Shown in pieces: positions 42,841 to 54,617 of a stretch of 64,000 nt of DNA. The DNA is taken from the NCBI GenBank assembly GCA_963753105.1, contig CAVWBD010000001.1, positions 1,220,704 through 1,284,703 of the forward strand, read 5' to 3'. Each line of letters begins with the position of its first letter. The first letter of the stretch is position 1. The stretch comes from SZUA-36 sp963753105. GTDB taxonomy: Bacteria > Pseudomonadota > Gammaproteobacteria > Xanthomonadales > SZUA-36. Below the pieces are notes generated by a model that saw only the letters and a list, made by a program, of their open reading frames with translations, was not told where the DNA came from and searched no databases. The translations under genes and the position numbers were made by a program.

Positions 42841-44899
42841 CTACTTTTCAACCCTGATACGGGTATCCACTGCCAGCAAGGTCTGCGTGGTGCCGAGCAG
42901 CGGGTTGATATCCATTTCCGCGATTTCAGGTGCCGACCTCGACCAGTATTGATACCCGTTGGATGATTTCGCTGAACAGGTTTTCGTTGACACCATCCTG
43001 GCCACGGCTTCCCTTGATAAGCGGGTAAGCTTGCAAGCGCCGGATCATGCCGGCGGCTTCGTCTTCGGTGACCGGTGCGAGACAGGCGGAAAAATCGTTC
43101 AGCACCTCGACCAGGATGCCACCCAAGCCGCAGACAACAAGATGACCAAAACCGGGTTCACGTTTTGTACCGATAAACAACTCAGTGCCGCTGGCCATCG
43201 GCTGTACCAACACCCCTTCGGCGCCGTCGATCAGCATCAACTCTGCAAAATGCGTCAGCATGTCCGGGGTGGATTCGACGTTCAGCACCACCCCCCCGAT
43301 ATCGGTTTTGTGTACCGGCCCGATAACCTTCATCGCCACGGGGAACTCGAACGGGCTGGTGGCTTGTTTAATCTGGTCGGGCGTGGTGAATGCCCACTCC
43401 CGTACACGCGGGATACCGGCCGCATCCAAAAGGTCAGTGACCGCACCGGGTGGCAGGAAACCATCGGCTGCAGTGTCCACGATGGTACGGACCCGTTCCC
43501 GGTTGATGTGATGGTTTGGCGATGATATTTCTGCGGGTGCCGGGGTGTTGGCGATGGCGGTCAGAGCCCCGGCCAGCACGACCTCATCCGGGAAATTGAC
43601 ATAACCTTCCGACAGGAAAGCCTGTATACCATCGGCGGCATTGATAACCGAGGGCAAAACGGGGTAGATCGGCTTGTTGCAGGTCTGCATTTTCGAACGC
43701 AGCAGTTCATAGACATCCGCCACGTCGAACAGGCCCGGACTGCCGAAGATGACCACCATCGCATCGACCTGGTCAAACTTCTGTTCGCAATAATCGATGA
43801 TGGTTCCGAGTTGCGCTGCGGTGCCGGTTGCCAGGAAATCAATCGGGTTGGCGACGGATGAGCCCGGGTTAAGTTGTGATAGCAGGGCTTCGGCATCCGG
43901 CCCTTCGATGGCGGGAATGTTCAAACCACCGCCAGACAGGGCATCGGTAAGCATCACGGCCGGGCCGCCTGCATGCGTGATAACGGCAATGTTTTTGCCC
44001 TTCAACTCGGGGTACAAAAACAATGAGGCGACACTCAGTAATTCCTGGCGGCCATGGCACTGCACGATCCCGGCTTTTTCAAACAAGGCCTGGACCGCCA
44101 TTTCCGGGTTGGTCAGGGCGCCTGTATGTGACGCTGCCGCGCGGCTGCCGGCCTCGGTGTGCCCGGCCTTGATGGCGGCTATGCGGGCGCCCTTTTGTAT
44201 TAAAGAAGAGGCGTGTTTCAGCAGCTTGGCAGGCTTGGAAACCGACTCCAGGTACAACAGCTTGATGCGCGAATCGGTATCCGCGTCAAAGTTCAGGTCC
44301 ATGTATTCGAGCACGTCCTCGATACCGACCTGGGCGCTGTTGCCTACCGAAAATACATTGGCAAATTTCAGGCCCAACAACAAGCCCGCCTCCAATAGAA
44401 AAACAGCCGTGGCGCCGGAACTGGAGATCAAGTCGCAGCCCCGTGGATCCAGTTGCGGGATCGGCGTGGTGAAAACCCCCTGGTAGTTGCTGTTCAGCAA
44501 CCCGATGCAGTTGGGTCCGATCAGGCAGCCATCCACCGAGTTGACCGTGGCAACGATTTCTTCTTCCCAGACCTTGCCCTGCGCACTTTCCTCGGCAAAG
44601 CCCGCGGACAGGATGATGAATGCCCTGGTGCCTTTTTCAGTGGCAAGTATGCGTACAGTTTCGGGACAGAATTTTGCCGGGATCGACAGGATTGCCAGAT
44701 CAACCTTGTCCAGTTCATTAACGGAAGCCACGCAGGCGATCCCCTGGACCGCAGACTGTTTCGGGTTGACCACGTTTAAGGTGCCCGCGTAAGCGCCATC
44801 GATAATGTTTTTTAAAACCTTGCCGCCGGGTTTGTGTAAATCGTTGGAACCGCCGACGACGACAATGCTTTGCGGGTTTATAAGCGCCTGGTTGATCAT
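42841..44899 (-). CDS. ADP-forming acyl/acetyl-CoA synthetase, fused alpha-beta (one frameshift near 3' end)
   Basis: Converts acyl-CoA plus ADP and phosphate to acid plus ATP, or the reverse. CoA-binding domain IVVVGGSNDLHKPGGKVLKNI at the N-terminus, succinyl-CoA-synthetase-like domains (GPNCIGLLN; active His in ASHTGALTNPEMAVQALF), and a C-terminal ATP-grasp part (FPVAMKVIGPVHKTDIGGVVLNV; GLGGILVEVL). The frame shifts near 42935, after which APEIAEMDINPLLG and a stop at 42841 complete about 686 aa. It lies just downstream of the PEP-synthase-like gene. Together with the 2-oxoacid oxidoreductase it could conserve energy from oxoacids. Confidence 0.9.
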
Positions 44900-44920
44900 T
44901 TACCTAAGGCCTGCACAGTT

Positions 44921-47889
44921 TCAGTTGGGCTTCTTGAATATGACTGCCTCGCCACTGCGGCCGTCGATCAGGATATCCAGTGGTTCTTCCAGCCGCACAT
45001 GCCGGACAAAGCCAATCTCGGAGACGGGTTCCAGCGAATTGAGCCAGTCCCAGTCGATCATCTCGTACTCAGTATTGTTATTGACGGTCAGGTATCCCGT
45101 CTGGAAGGTGATCAGGTTCTGGAAAAAATGGGTGCCAAATGACGGTTCAACCACGAAATCACCGTAGTTGGCCTCAACGATAACCCGCGCCGCGGAGATC
45201 TGGTCCCACTTGACCGGTATCCCCAGCCAGCGGTCGGTAGTACCCCAACGTCCCGGGCCGAGCAACAAGTAAGGTTTGCCTTCGTCTTTGAACCGCTTGT
45301 TGTATTCGCCCACCTGTTCCGTCATATGAACCATGTTTGCGCGTTCAAAATTTTCCGGCTTTATGAAGACGATATCCCGGATGCTCTTGATCCTGCCGTT
45401 ACTGAGCGCCTGGGTCGAATTGCAGAACACCAGTTTCTCGTCTCCGTCTGGTACGGAAATGTCTTCAAACGCGGTATCTACCATCATCGGCCGGATCTGT
45501 AAGAACCGAAACTCATGTGGTTTGCCTGGATCGGAGCTCAGCTCTGCGGCGAATTCCATCTCGACCGGTACGTTCATGGCCTTGCTGCCAAGTTGCAACA
45601 GGTATTGCAGGATTTCATCCAGCGGGAATAATTTTGATTTCAGGATCGGATCAAAGGTCACGATCCTGGCGCCCTTGCGCCCGATGCCGGGATAAATCCT
45701 GTCGTTGTCGGCAGAATACGTGGAACCGACGTACTTGAGTGCGCCCTGTTTTTCGGCATCGGCCAGCTTGAGTTTGATGAGCCCGACTTCACCACCCCTT
45801 TGCGGAAAGATCGAAGGGTTCTTCATGTCCACGGCAAAAAAGTCATGCTGGGTATTTCTCAGGTAGTCTTTTGTCGTGGAGAACTGTGGCAGTACGCGTG
45901 GGTTGGCCGGGGAGAAGAACAGGCAGTTTTCCCCTTCCATGATGGTCTTGCCCAGTCCCAGCGCGGTATAGGCGATACCTTCTTCCGGCTTGATATGGCC
46001 GACTGAGTAGAAATTGTAGGACCTGGCCATGCCGGACAATACCGGGTAAAAGCAGCCGTCCCGGTCCTTGCCAACGATCTCCTGCAGGATGATGGCCATT
46101 TTTTCTTCTTCGGCCCGGTTGCCGGTCGCCTCGATATAATTCTGCGAATTCCTGAAGTAAACCGACGCATAGATCAGCCTGACAGCGGCCAGCAGCCGGT
46201 CCACGCGGCCTTGCAGGGACGGGTAGTTATTGGGCAGGAAATGCGTGTCAAAAATCCCGGCGAACGGCTGGTAGTGGGAATCCTCCAGCAATGAGGAAGA
46301 ACGAACGGCCAGGGGGTAGTCGGCCGCTGCCAGGAAGGACATCAGGTCCTCTTCGAGGTCCTGCGGTACGGTCGCCTGGCTGAAGGTATCGATGATCTCC
46401 TCATCGCTGCGTTCTCCGAGGGCATACTCGGTCAGCCCGTTGCTTTCCATGAACTCGTCGAAAAACCCGGTGCAGATCACTGCTGTACGCGGGACCGAGA
46501 TGCGGGTGCCCGGAAAAGCGTTGTATACGGGGTAACGGTTGATCAGGTTATTGACGAACGCCAGGCCACGGCCCTTGCCACCCAGTGAGCCCTCGCCGAT
46601 ACGCAGGAACTCGGCCTGGCCGTCATAGTGGTCCCTGGAGAAATCGGTAATGATGCCGATCTGTCTTTCGTGCCGGAAATCCTTGAGGGTCTGCACCAGG
46701 TAGGCGCGCAGGTCCTTTGGGTCCTTGAATTCATTAACCTTGCGCGGCCGCAGGCGGTGCGCCAGCTCGAACTCGGTGCGGGCCATCAGCCAGTTGGAGA
46801 AATGGTTTCTCTCCGCGTGGTAAAGCAGGGACTGGCTATCGATCCGGGCCACGCATTTTTGCATCTCCCTGAAATTTCGTGCACGGTCGAGCTTGGTGCC
46901 GTCGGGCAGGCGGAATACAAAATCCCCGAAACCAAAGTTCTGGTTGATGAAGGTGCTCAGATCATTCAGCAGGGTGGGTGATTGCTTGTTCAGAAACGCG
47001 GCATTGCAGGCTTCCGCCGTGGCCAGCAATTCTGTCATTGGACGATTGCAGCAGAACGGGCAGATCCTTCATTTCCTTCTTGATGATCTTGGCCAGTTCG
47101 ATGCCGGCAAATTCACTGATTTTGCCATCTTTGCTGAATTGGATGTCAGAGATGACACCGAGCACGTACTTCTTGTACTTCTTAAACAGCGCCATGGCTT
47201 CTTCGAAGTTCACCGCCAGCAGGATCTTGGGCCGTGCGCGCATCCGCAGGAGCCGGTTGGCCGAATTGATACTTTCCGAAAGCAGGGCCGATGTCTGCTG
47301 CATGGTCTCGGTGTAGATCAGGGGCAGAAAGGAAGAGTAAAACCTGACGGAATTCTCGACCAGGATGATGACCCGCACTCCGACCAGTTCGGTATCGGGC
47401 CCGACGTTTCTCTGGTCCTCGACAAACTTGATAATGGTCAGCAGTATTTTTGACTCACCACTCCAGTAAAAAATGTTGTCGTAGGCTTGTTCCTGTTCTC
47501 CATGATCCCTGATCAATTCCAGTTCACGGTGGTGGAAGGCGAGCAGGACGAAGGGCATATCGGGGTTTATCAGTTTGGCCTGGCGGTTGAATTCGGCCGG
47601 GTCGATATCGTTCATGGAGCGGAAAACGATCACCAGGTCAAAGTGTTGGTGCTGCAGTGGCATCGAGCGCGTGTTTCCCGGAATCGACGCGCTTGATGGC
47701 CGGTGCGCGGGAAAGCCGTAGTTCGGCATATTCGGACATGACCAGGTTGGCCAGTTGCCCGTCCTCGTGCAGGTTGTAAATATCGTACAGGCTGGAGACG
47801 AGCAGGATATCCTTGACCTTGAACGGCATCAGCGAGTCGAAGTGCGCTGGCTCCTGTTCAAAATCTTTTAAGTCAATAACACGGTTCAT
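44921..47889 (-). CDS. PEP-synthase/PPDK-like ATP-binding protein with N-terminal receiver-like domains (two frameshifts)
   Basis: Protein of about 990 aa read across frames joining near 47680 and 47035. The first 270 residues hold two response-regulator-like folds (KDILLVSSLYDIYNLHEDG; ARPKILLAVNFEEAMALFKKYKKYVLGVISDIQFSKDG). The rest is the PPDK/PEP-synthase ATP-binding region: GEGSLGGKGRGLAFV, LAVRSSSLLEDS, GMARSYNFYSVGHIKPEEGIAY. The swivelling phosphohistidine domain (GGxxxHAA type) and PEP/pyruvate barrel are absent; instead there is LLLGPGRWGTTDRWLGIPV. It cannot perform a complete PEP synthase reaction by itself; perhaps a regulatory or phosphotransfer protein. Probably co-transcribed with the acyl-CoA synthetase. 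Confidence 0.8.
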
Positions 47890-47971
47890 GGCTTAATCCG
47901 ACTGGTGCAATATGCGGGTTAAGTATATCGAACGGTACGTGCAATATGTGGGCTAACAGCAAGAGTTCCCG

Positions 47972-48006
47972 AAAAAACAAGGCCCGCATCTGTTCGATAC
48001 GGGCCC
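47972..48006 (-). terminator. Rho-independent terminator of the glutamate dehydrogenase gene
   Basis: On the minus strand GGGCCCGTATC and GATGCGGGCC form a stem followed by TTGTTTTTT. A second hairpin with 11-bp arms (48025-48035/48040-48050) lies between it and the gdhA stop but has no T run. Confidence 0.8.
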
Positions 48007-48065
48007 TGCAATTACCTGGCGGGACCGGGTGCCGGAATCCCGGCACCCGGACCGTTGCAGATGGA

Positions 48066-49413
48066 TCAGACTACACCCTGGTCCATCATGGAGTCGGCAA
48101 TCTTGCGGAAGCCAGCGATGTTGGCTCCAAGAACATTATTGCCAGGCTCGCCATACTCTTCGGCAGTGTGTTTGCAGGCTTCATGGATGTTGATCATGAT
48201 GTCATGCAGACGCTTGTCGACTTCTTCACGCGTCCAGTTCAGACGCATGCTGTTCTGGGACATTTCCAGACCGGAAACCGCAACACCACCGGCATTGGCG
48301 GCTTTACCCGGGCCATAATGGATCTTGGCGGCCAGGATCTTGTCAACCGCTTCAGGTGTGCTCGGCATGTTGGCGCCTTCCGCGATGCAGAAGCAACCGT
48401 TCTTCAACAGGGCTTCGGCGTCATCGCCGTGCAGTTCGTTCTGGGTGGCGCATGGCAGCGCAACGTCAACCGGAACATTCCAGACACCGGTGCCTTCATG
48501 GTAGGTCGCAGACGGATACTCATTAACGTATTCGTAGATGCGGCCACGGCGCGCGTTCTTCAGGTCAAATACGTAGGCGAGTTTTTCAGGTGTGATGCCG
48601 TCGTTGTCAACGATGTAACCGCCGGAGTCGGACAGGGTCACGACCTTGCCGCCAAACTCGTTGACTTTTTCGGTTGCATACTGGGCAACGTTGCCGGAAC
48701 CGGATACGGAAACGCGTCAGGCCGTCAAAGGATCCTTGCTTGGCGGTCTTCAGCATTTCCTGGGCAAAATAAACGGTGCCGTAACCGGTGGCTTCCGGAC
48801 GGATCAGGCTGCCGCCCCAGTTCAGGCTCTTGCCGGTCAAAACGCCGGTGAACTCGTTACGCAGACGCTTGTACTGGCCGAACAGGAAACCGATCTCACG
48901 GCCGCCAACACCGATATCACCAGCCGGGACGTCGGTATTCGGACCAATATGACGGCACAGTTCAGACATGAAGCTCTGGCAGAAACGCATGACTTCGTTA
49001 TCCGACTTGCCCTTGGGATCAAAGTCGGAACCACCTTTACCACCGCCCATCGGCAGCGTGGTCAAGGCGTTCTTGAAGACTTGCTCAAAGCCCAGGAACT
49101 TCAGGATGCCCTGGTTGACGCTGGGGTGGAAACGCAGGCCGCCCTTGTATGGGCCGATGGCGCTGTTGAATTCAACACGGAAACCACGGTTGACCTGGAC
49201 GCTACCGGCATCGTCGATCCACGGCACGCGGAATACGATCATCCGTTCCGGCTCAACCACACGGTCAACAATTTTTGCCTCAACGTATTCCGGATGCTTA
49301 TCCAGAACTGGCGACAGCGACTGCAAGACTTCCTCGACCGCCTGGAGGAATTCGTCCTCACCACGGTTCTTGGCCTTGACTGTCGCTAGTACAGAGTCGA
49401 GATACTGGTTCAT
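48066..49413 (-). CDS. gdhA: NADP-dependent glutamate dehydrogenase (one frameshift)
   Basis: Interconverts glutamate and 2-oxoglutarate plus ammonia. The hexameric 449-aa type is evident from VPWIDDAGSVQVNRGFRVEFNSAIGPYKGGLRFHP in outline, catalytic Lys in PMGGGKGGSDFDPKGKSD, and RPEATGYGTVYF. The frame shifts near 48715 in the Rossmann motif (SGSGNVAQYA expected), then continues VTLSDSGGYIV to ADSMMDQGVV. ATG 49413 follows AGGAGACAG. It is separated from the malic enzyme gene upstream by 103 bases containing only a weak GGGGCA/TGCCCC dyad. Confidence 0.93.
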
Positions 49414-49516
49414 TTCTGTCTCCTATATGAGTGTTACTAAGCTATTCTAGTCCATCTATTAAAGGGGCACCCATTGTGCAAAACGGATGCCCCAACATTT
49501 GTGCCCTTCGGTCCGT

Positions 49517-51158
49517 TCAGGCGTAGTGGGGATATACCGGCTGGTACATCACGGACTTGATCTCGGCCAGCAAGTCTTGTGGTCGCTCGCGGTCGGTCAG
49601 GCCCTTGTCCCAGGCAATCTTTGCTACTTCGTAAGCGATCGTGGCGCAAACGTCCCTGATTTTCCCCAGTGGCGGATACACGTTACCAACGACCAGGTCT
49701 TCTTCGAGAACCTGGCTGGCCAATGAATGCGCCGCTGCCAGGAACATTTCGTCCGTTACGTGCTTGGCGCCACTGACGATGGCACCGAGGCCGACACCCG
49801 GGAAAATGTAAACATTGTTGCCCTGGCCGGGTACGTGGGTCTTGTTACCGAGTTTGACCGGGGCAAACGGGCTGCCGCTGGCGAATATGGCGCGGCCCTT
49901 GGTCCACTTGTAAGCCTCTTCTGCCGTACATTCTGCCTTGGAGGTCGGGTTCGACAGGGCGAAGATGATCGGCCGCTTGTTGATCTTGGCCATCGCCTCG
50001 ATGACTTCCTTCGGGAAGCTGCCCGGTTGGCCGGAGAGACCGAGGATCGCCGTCGGCTTCAGTGTATTGACTCGCCTCGAGGAAATCCTTGACGGGCGCT
50101 ACTTTCCTGGCGAAGCGTTGCTTGTGATGCTGGATGTGTTCACGATCGGAAGTCAACAAGCCCCTGGTGTCATAGAAGAAGCACTGCTTACGGGCCGTTT
50201 CGACGGAAATGCCCTGTTCGACCAGCGCGGCGACAAAGGTATCGGCAGTGCCAATACCGGCCTCACCGGCGCCGAGGAACAACAGGCGTTGTTCAGACAA
50301 CTTGCCGCCATTAATGCGCAGGGCGCCAATAATGCCGGCGAGTACTACAGCGGCGGTACCCTGGATGTCATCGTTGAAACAATTGATCTTGTCGCGGTAT
50401 TTGTCCAGCAAGCTGAAGGCATTGATGTTGCCAAAGTCCTCGAACTGGATCAGCACACCCGGGAACACTTCGTTTGCGGCCTGGATGAACTCGTCAAGCA
50501 ACTCATCGTACGCTTTACCGCGCATACGGCGTTGCTCGAGACCGTTGTACAACGGGTCGTTCAAAAGATCTTCGTTGTTGGTGCCCACGTCGAACATCAC
50601 CGGCAGGCAGCAGGTCGGGTGGATACCGGCACAGGCCGTGTAGAGTGACAGTTTACCGATTGGGATACCCATGCCCTGTGCGCCCAGGTCGCCAAGCCCG
50701 AGTATCCTCTCGCCATCGGTAATTACGATGATCTTGGCTTCCTTGTGTGGCCAGTTTTGCAGGATGTTCTTGATGTTGCCGCGGTCCTTGGCCGAGACAT
50801 AAAAGCCTCTCGGTCTGCGGAAAATATGCTGAAATTCCTGGCACGCCTGGCCCACCGTGGGCGTGTAGATCAGGGGCATCATTTCCTGGATGTTGTTCAT
50901 CACGACACGGTAGAAAAGTGTTTCGTTGCGATCCTGTAATGAAATCAGGTACAGGTATTTTTCAAGGTCGCTGGCCTTGCTTCGGATATTGCCGAGTACG
51001 CGCTGCTCCTGTTCCGCAGGCGAATGAACGCGTGGTGGCAATAAACCGGTCAGATGCAGTGCTTTCCGGTCGGCTTCGGTGAACGCGGTTCCCTTGTTAC
51101 GGATAGGGTCATGCAGAATTTTTACGCCTCGATTCAACGCTGACAAATCTTGTGTCAT
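49517..51158 (-). CDS. maeA: NAD-dependent malic enzyme (one frameshift)
   Basis: Oxidative decarboxylation of malate to pyruvate. The long-form layout of about 547 aa is present: FTEADRKALHLTGLLPP start, catalytic Tyr in LIYTPTVGQACQEF, Lys region LGAQGMGIPIGKL, metal site FEDFGN and FNDDIQGTAAVVLAG, Rossmann FLGAGEAGIGTAD. The frame changes near 50065, after which RPIIFALSNPTSKAECTAEEAY and the C-terminal YPPLGKIRDV follow. Length and motifs are like E. coli MaeA (SfcA). Confidence 0.93.
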
Positions 51159-51609
51159 TCATGGTGGAATCCTTTGGTGTTTGCAAGCATGGGACTGCTC
51201 ATAAATTTAATCGGGAATTGGGGCCCAATACCCTGTTCGGCTACGGGCGAATAATACCATTAAATGCTTCATTTCAGTGCAAAAACCGGGGATTAGGGGC
51301 TGGAGTTGATCTGCGTCAATTAAGGTATCGAAAGACCTTGTACAGACGGGTTATAGCTGTCAATCAATGTTAAAATTACTCACGTTGGAAGAAGCGGTTA
51401 TTAATGTTTATAACTCTTTAATAAACAACAAGTTACATGTCAACTCAAATCACATTAATTGCGGGGGGCATCCCAGAAGAATCTAACGTTCGTTAGATGC
51501 AAAAAAACGCTTATTGACTGTTGTAATTCCAGCATGAATTAGAGCTTCTGTTAAGCCATTCAGACGTTTAACGGGTGCACAACGTATCGTACATTAAGGA
51601 GACGTACGA
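51159..51609. promoter_or_regulatory. Intergenic region with an 18-bp palindromic operator candidate
   Basis: This 451-base gap lies between the divergent malic enzyme and transporter genes and holds no supported gene. At 51481-51498 ATCTAACGTTCGTTAGAT has perfect 8-bp arms around a 2-base centre, the size and form of a TetR/MarR-type site. It is about 110 bases ahead of the transporter start. The regulator is not encoded next to it. Confidence 0.5.
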
Positions 51610-52851
51610 ATGAGCCAGTCAAACATTGCCAACAAGGGTTGGCGGGTTACCTTTGCCGGCACCGGCATCAACCTTGCACTTGGGGTTCTATACACCTGGT
51701 CAGTTATCAAAGCCGCCATCCCAGTCGATTGGGGATGGACCGCTGCACAGAAATCCGACCCTTATGCCCTTGCATGTTTTATGTTCGCTCTCGCCATGAT
51801 TCCAGCCGGGCGCCTGCAGGACAAAATCGGTCCACGTTGGGTGGCCACCATCGGTGGTGTGATGGTTGCACTGGGTTGCATTATTGCAGGCCTGGCCGAG
51901 TCGAGTTATCTCGGTTTTGTCATTGGTTTCGGCATATTTGGCGGTATTGGAATCGGCTTTGGTTATGCTGCAGCCACACCGGCTGCTGTTAAGTGGTTTC
52001 CTGCTTCCCGGACGGGTTTGATAGCCGGCCTGGTCGTGGCCGGGTTTGGCCTGGCATCCGTCTATATCGCACCGACCGCACAAGCGCTGTTGAATGCCTA
52101 TGGTGTATCAAACACGATGATCATTTTTGGCGTTGCATTTTTTGTCATCGTTGTTGGTCTTTCGCAGCTGTTACAAAATCCGCCTGCTGGTTACACGCCG
52201 GTTGATCCGAAGGCGCATTTGCGGCCCACCGACACCGCAGCAGCCAGGCCTCCCGTGGAAATGAACTGGAAAGAAATGATCCGCACCACCAATTTCTGGA
52301 TGTTCTGGACCATGTATGTTTTTGGTGCAGCGGCTGGTTTGATGGTGATTGGTTCGGCTGCAAGCATGGCCAAGGCATCGCTTGGAACAGCGGCCTTTGT
52401 CGCAGTGGTGGTTTTGTCTGTTGGTAACGCGGGTGGGCGTATACTGGCCGGAGTTGTCTCTGACAGAATTGGCCGCCAGTGGACCCTGTTTGTCGCATTC
52501 ATGATTCAGAGCATGGTGGTACTGATTCCGGTATTCTTTGCCGATAACGCCATAATATTGTTAGTTGCTTTGATGACCATCGGAGCATGTTACGGTGCCA
52601 ACCTGACACTCTTCCCATCAGCCACCAAGGATCAGTTTGGCATGAAGTCATTCGGGATGAACTACGGTGTGATGTTCACTGCATGGGGCGTGGGCGGACT
52701 TGTTCTTCCTCGCATCGCAGGTATGGTTAAGGACATAACGGGCAAAGAAGATATCGCCTTCTATATCGCATCCGCCCTGATGGTTTGCGGTGCCTTGCTG
52801 GCCGTTCTCAACCAGGGTAGAACCCGCAGCCAGGACGCAGAAGTAGAGTAA
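51610..52851 (+). CDS. OFA-family MFS transporter
   Basis: Inner-membrane transporter of 413 aa with twelve helices. Family markers are GINLALGVLYTWSVIKAAIP at the first helix, RWVATIGGVMVALG, FGYAAATPAAVKWFP and SGRTG-like SRTGLIAGLVVAGFGLAS, then RILAGVVSDRIGRQ at the central loop and FGMNYGVMFTAWGVGGLV near the end. This is the oxalate/formate antiporter group, whose members carry various monocarboxylates. RBS AAGGAGA is 7 bases before ATG 51610. Substrate could be pyruvate, lactate or another short acid. Confidence 0.85.
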   Translation: MSQSNIANKGWRVTFAGTGINLALGVLYTWSVIKAAIPVDWGWTAAQKSDPYALACFMFALAMIPAGRLQDKIGPRWVATIGGVMVALGCIIAGLAESSYLGFVIGFGIFGGIGIGFGYAAATPAAVKWFPASRTGLIAGLVVAGFGLASVYIAPTAQALLNAYGVSNTMIIFGVAFFVIVVGLSQLLQNPPAGYTPVDPKAHLRPTDTAAARPPVEMNWKEMIRTTNFWMFWTMYVFGAAAGLMVIGSAASMAKASLGTAAFVAVVVLSVGNAGGRILAGVVSDRIGRQWTLFVAFMIQSMVVLIPVFFADNAIILLVALMTIGACYGANLTLFPSATKDQFGMKSFGMNYGVMFTAWGVGGLVLPRIAGMVKDITGKEDIAFYIASALMVCGALLAVLNQGRTRSQDAEVE

Positions 52852-52918
52852 CCGGTTCGTCCGCGCACCCGGTTGCCGGAGCCTGAGTCAGACCTGTAGA
52901 TTAAAATGCAGATCAAGG

Positions 52919-52951
52919 AAGTGTGCCACGGAAACGTGGCACACTTTTTTT
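52919..52951 (+). terminator. Rho-independent terminator of the transporter gene
   Basis: A 12-bp perfect stem AAGTGTGCCACG/CGTGGCACACTT with a GAAA loop is followed by a run of T. The remaining 200 bases up to the NfeD gene hold nothing recognisable. Confidence 0.95.
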
Positions 52952-53160
52952 GTACATTGAAATCCTGGAACCGAACCACCTCGAGATGAACCACGGTGAT
53001 CATCCACTTTCCAATTGATCTGGATCACTGGAAGCACTGTTTTTTTAGTAACCGCCATCCGTGGATGGAATTTGTCAGTACGAACTGCTTAAATTAAAGT
53101 AGAAGGGGTTCTCGCAACGCCCTTGTTGGAAAAGGAGTTGCAAGCAATGGACTCGCGGGT

Positions 53161-54565
53161 ATGCGTAACGTCACGCAAGGATCGGGATTTATTTCCTGCT
53201 GGCTGCCTTGATGTCGGTATTTGGCGCTACGCTGGCAGCACAGGAACCAATACCCGCGTCCGATACCCAGGTGGAGCCTTGGAGCGGCGGGCCATTCTGC
53301 TGGATATGCAGGGTCCGATCGGTCCCGCCACCGCGGAATTTCTGACCAGCTCACTGGAAGATGCCGGATCCCGTAACGCAGAACTGGTGATCATCCGCAT
53401 GGATACCCCCGGTGGTTTGGATGCCTCCACCCGGGATATCATCAAGTCGATTCTGAGTTCGTCCGTGCCGGTCGCGACTTTTGTCGCGCCCGAAGGTGCA
53501 CGCGCGGCCAGTGCCGGCATGTATATACTCTACGCCAGCCATATAGCCGCGATGAGCCCGGCGACCAACGTCGGGGCAGCCACCCCGGTGTCCATTATCG
53601 GCGGCAACCAGCCTGGCGGGAAAGAGAAGCCCGGGGAGGACGAGAAGGAGGCCGATGCCGCACCCGATGCCAGCGATACGATGACCCGAAAAGCTGTCAA
53701 CGATGCCGTTGCCTATGCGCGCGGCCTGGCTGCCAAGCACGGCCGCAACGCCGACTGGGCGGAACTGGCTGTGCGGGAAGCAGCCAGCATCACGTCAGAA
53801 AAGGCCCTGGAAACCGGCGTTATCGACCTGATCGCCGCCAATGTCGGCGATCTGCTTGAGCAACTGCACGGCAGGATCGTCAACGTGCGCGGTCAGGATC
53901 GCGCTCTGGATACGCAGTCACTACTGGTGGAGCAACTGGAGCCGGATTGGAAGAGCGAACTGCTCGGGGTGATCACCAGCCCGACGATTGCCTATCTGTT
54001 GTTGTTGGTCGGTGTTTACGGGTTGATCCTGGAAGGCTACAACCCTGGCGCCATACTGCCCGGCGTGATCGGGGCAATTTGTCTCCTGGTCGCGCTGTAT
54101 GCTTTCCAGATGCTGCCGGTGAACTATGCCGGTTTTGGCCTGCTGGTGCTGGGGATAATCCTGATTATCGGGGAGGTGATGTCCCCCAGCTTCGGTGTAC
54201 TTGGCATCGGCGGCATCATATCGATGGTGATCGGTTCCATCATCCTGATCGATACCGATGTACCCGGTTTCACGGTATCAAGGCCCCTGATCGGCGCAAT
54301 CGCGCTGGCCAGCGGCGTTGGATCTGATGGCTATCGTCGCTATTGCCGTCAAGGCGCGGCAAAGACCCGTGGTGGCGGGCCGGGAAGAACTGGTCGGCGC
54401 CACGGGGGACGGCGTTGACTGAATTTCGACAGAGTCTGGAGAGGTTTTTGTTCACAGTGAACGCTGGCGCGCGGTTACCTCGAGCACCGCTGCGTGAAGG
54501 GACAGGCAGTCGTGGTGACAGCGATCGATGGCCTGACGCTCAATGTACGCCCCGTTGATGACTGA
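53161..54565 (+). CDS. NfeD-family membrane-bound ClpP-class serine protease (about four frameshifts)
   Basis: Membrane protease of about 465 aa, usually paired with a stomatin. The start region shifts frame near 53190 and 53285: a signal peptide IYFLLAALMSVFGATLAAQ is in one frame, then AILLDMQGPIGPATAEFL in the next. The protease domain has VIIRMDTPGGLDASTRDI, nucleophile Ser in GARAASAGMYI and the Lys region DTMTRKAVNDAVAYARGLA. Four or five transmembrane helices follow (YLLLLVGVYGLILEGYNPG, GVIGAICLLVALYAF). After about 54320 and 54420 the frame changes again into the NfeD OB-fold (SGEVFVHSERWRAV; VVVTAIDGLTLNVRPVD) ending at 54565. Confidence 0.85.
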
Positions 54566-54617
54566 AGCTGGTGAGCACGCCAGGCCGGCATAAAACATTC
54601 ATGAAGGAGTAGGGATT

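Noticed and set aside
48025..48050. An 11-bp GC-rich hairpin as the gdhA terminator
   Set aside because: It has no T run; the hairpin at 47972-48006 followed by TTGTTTTTT is the better terminator.
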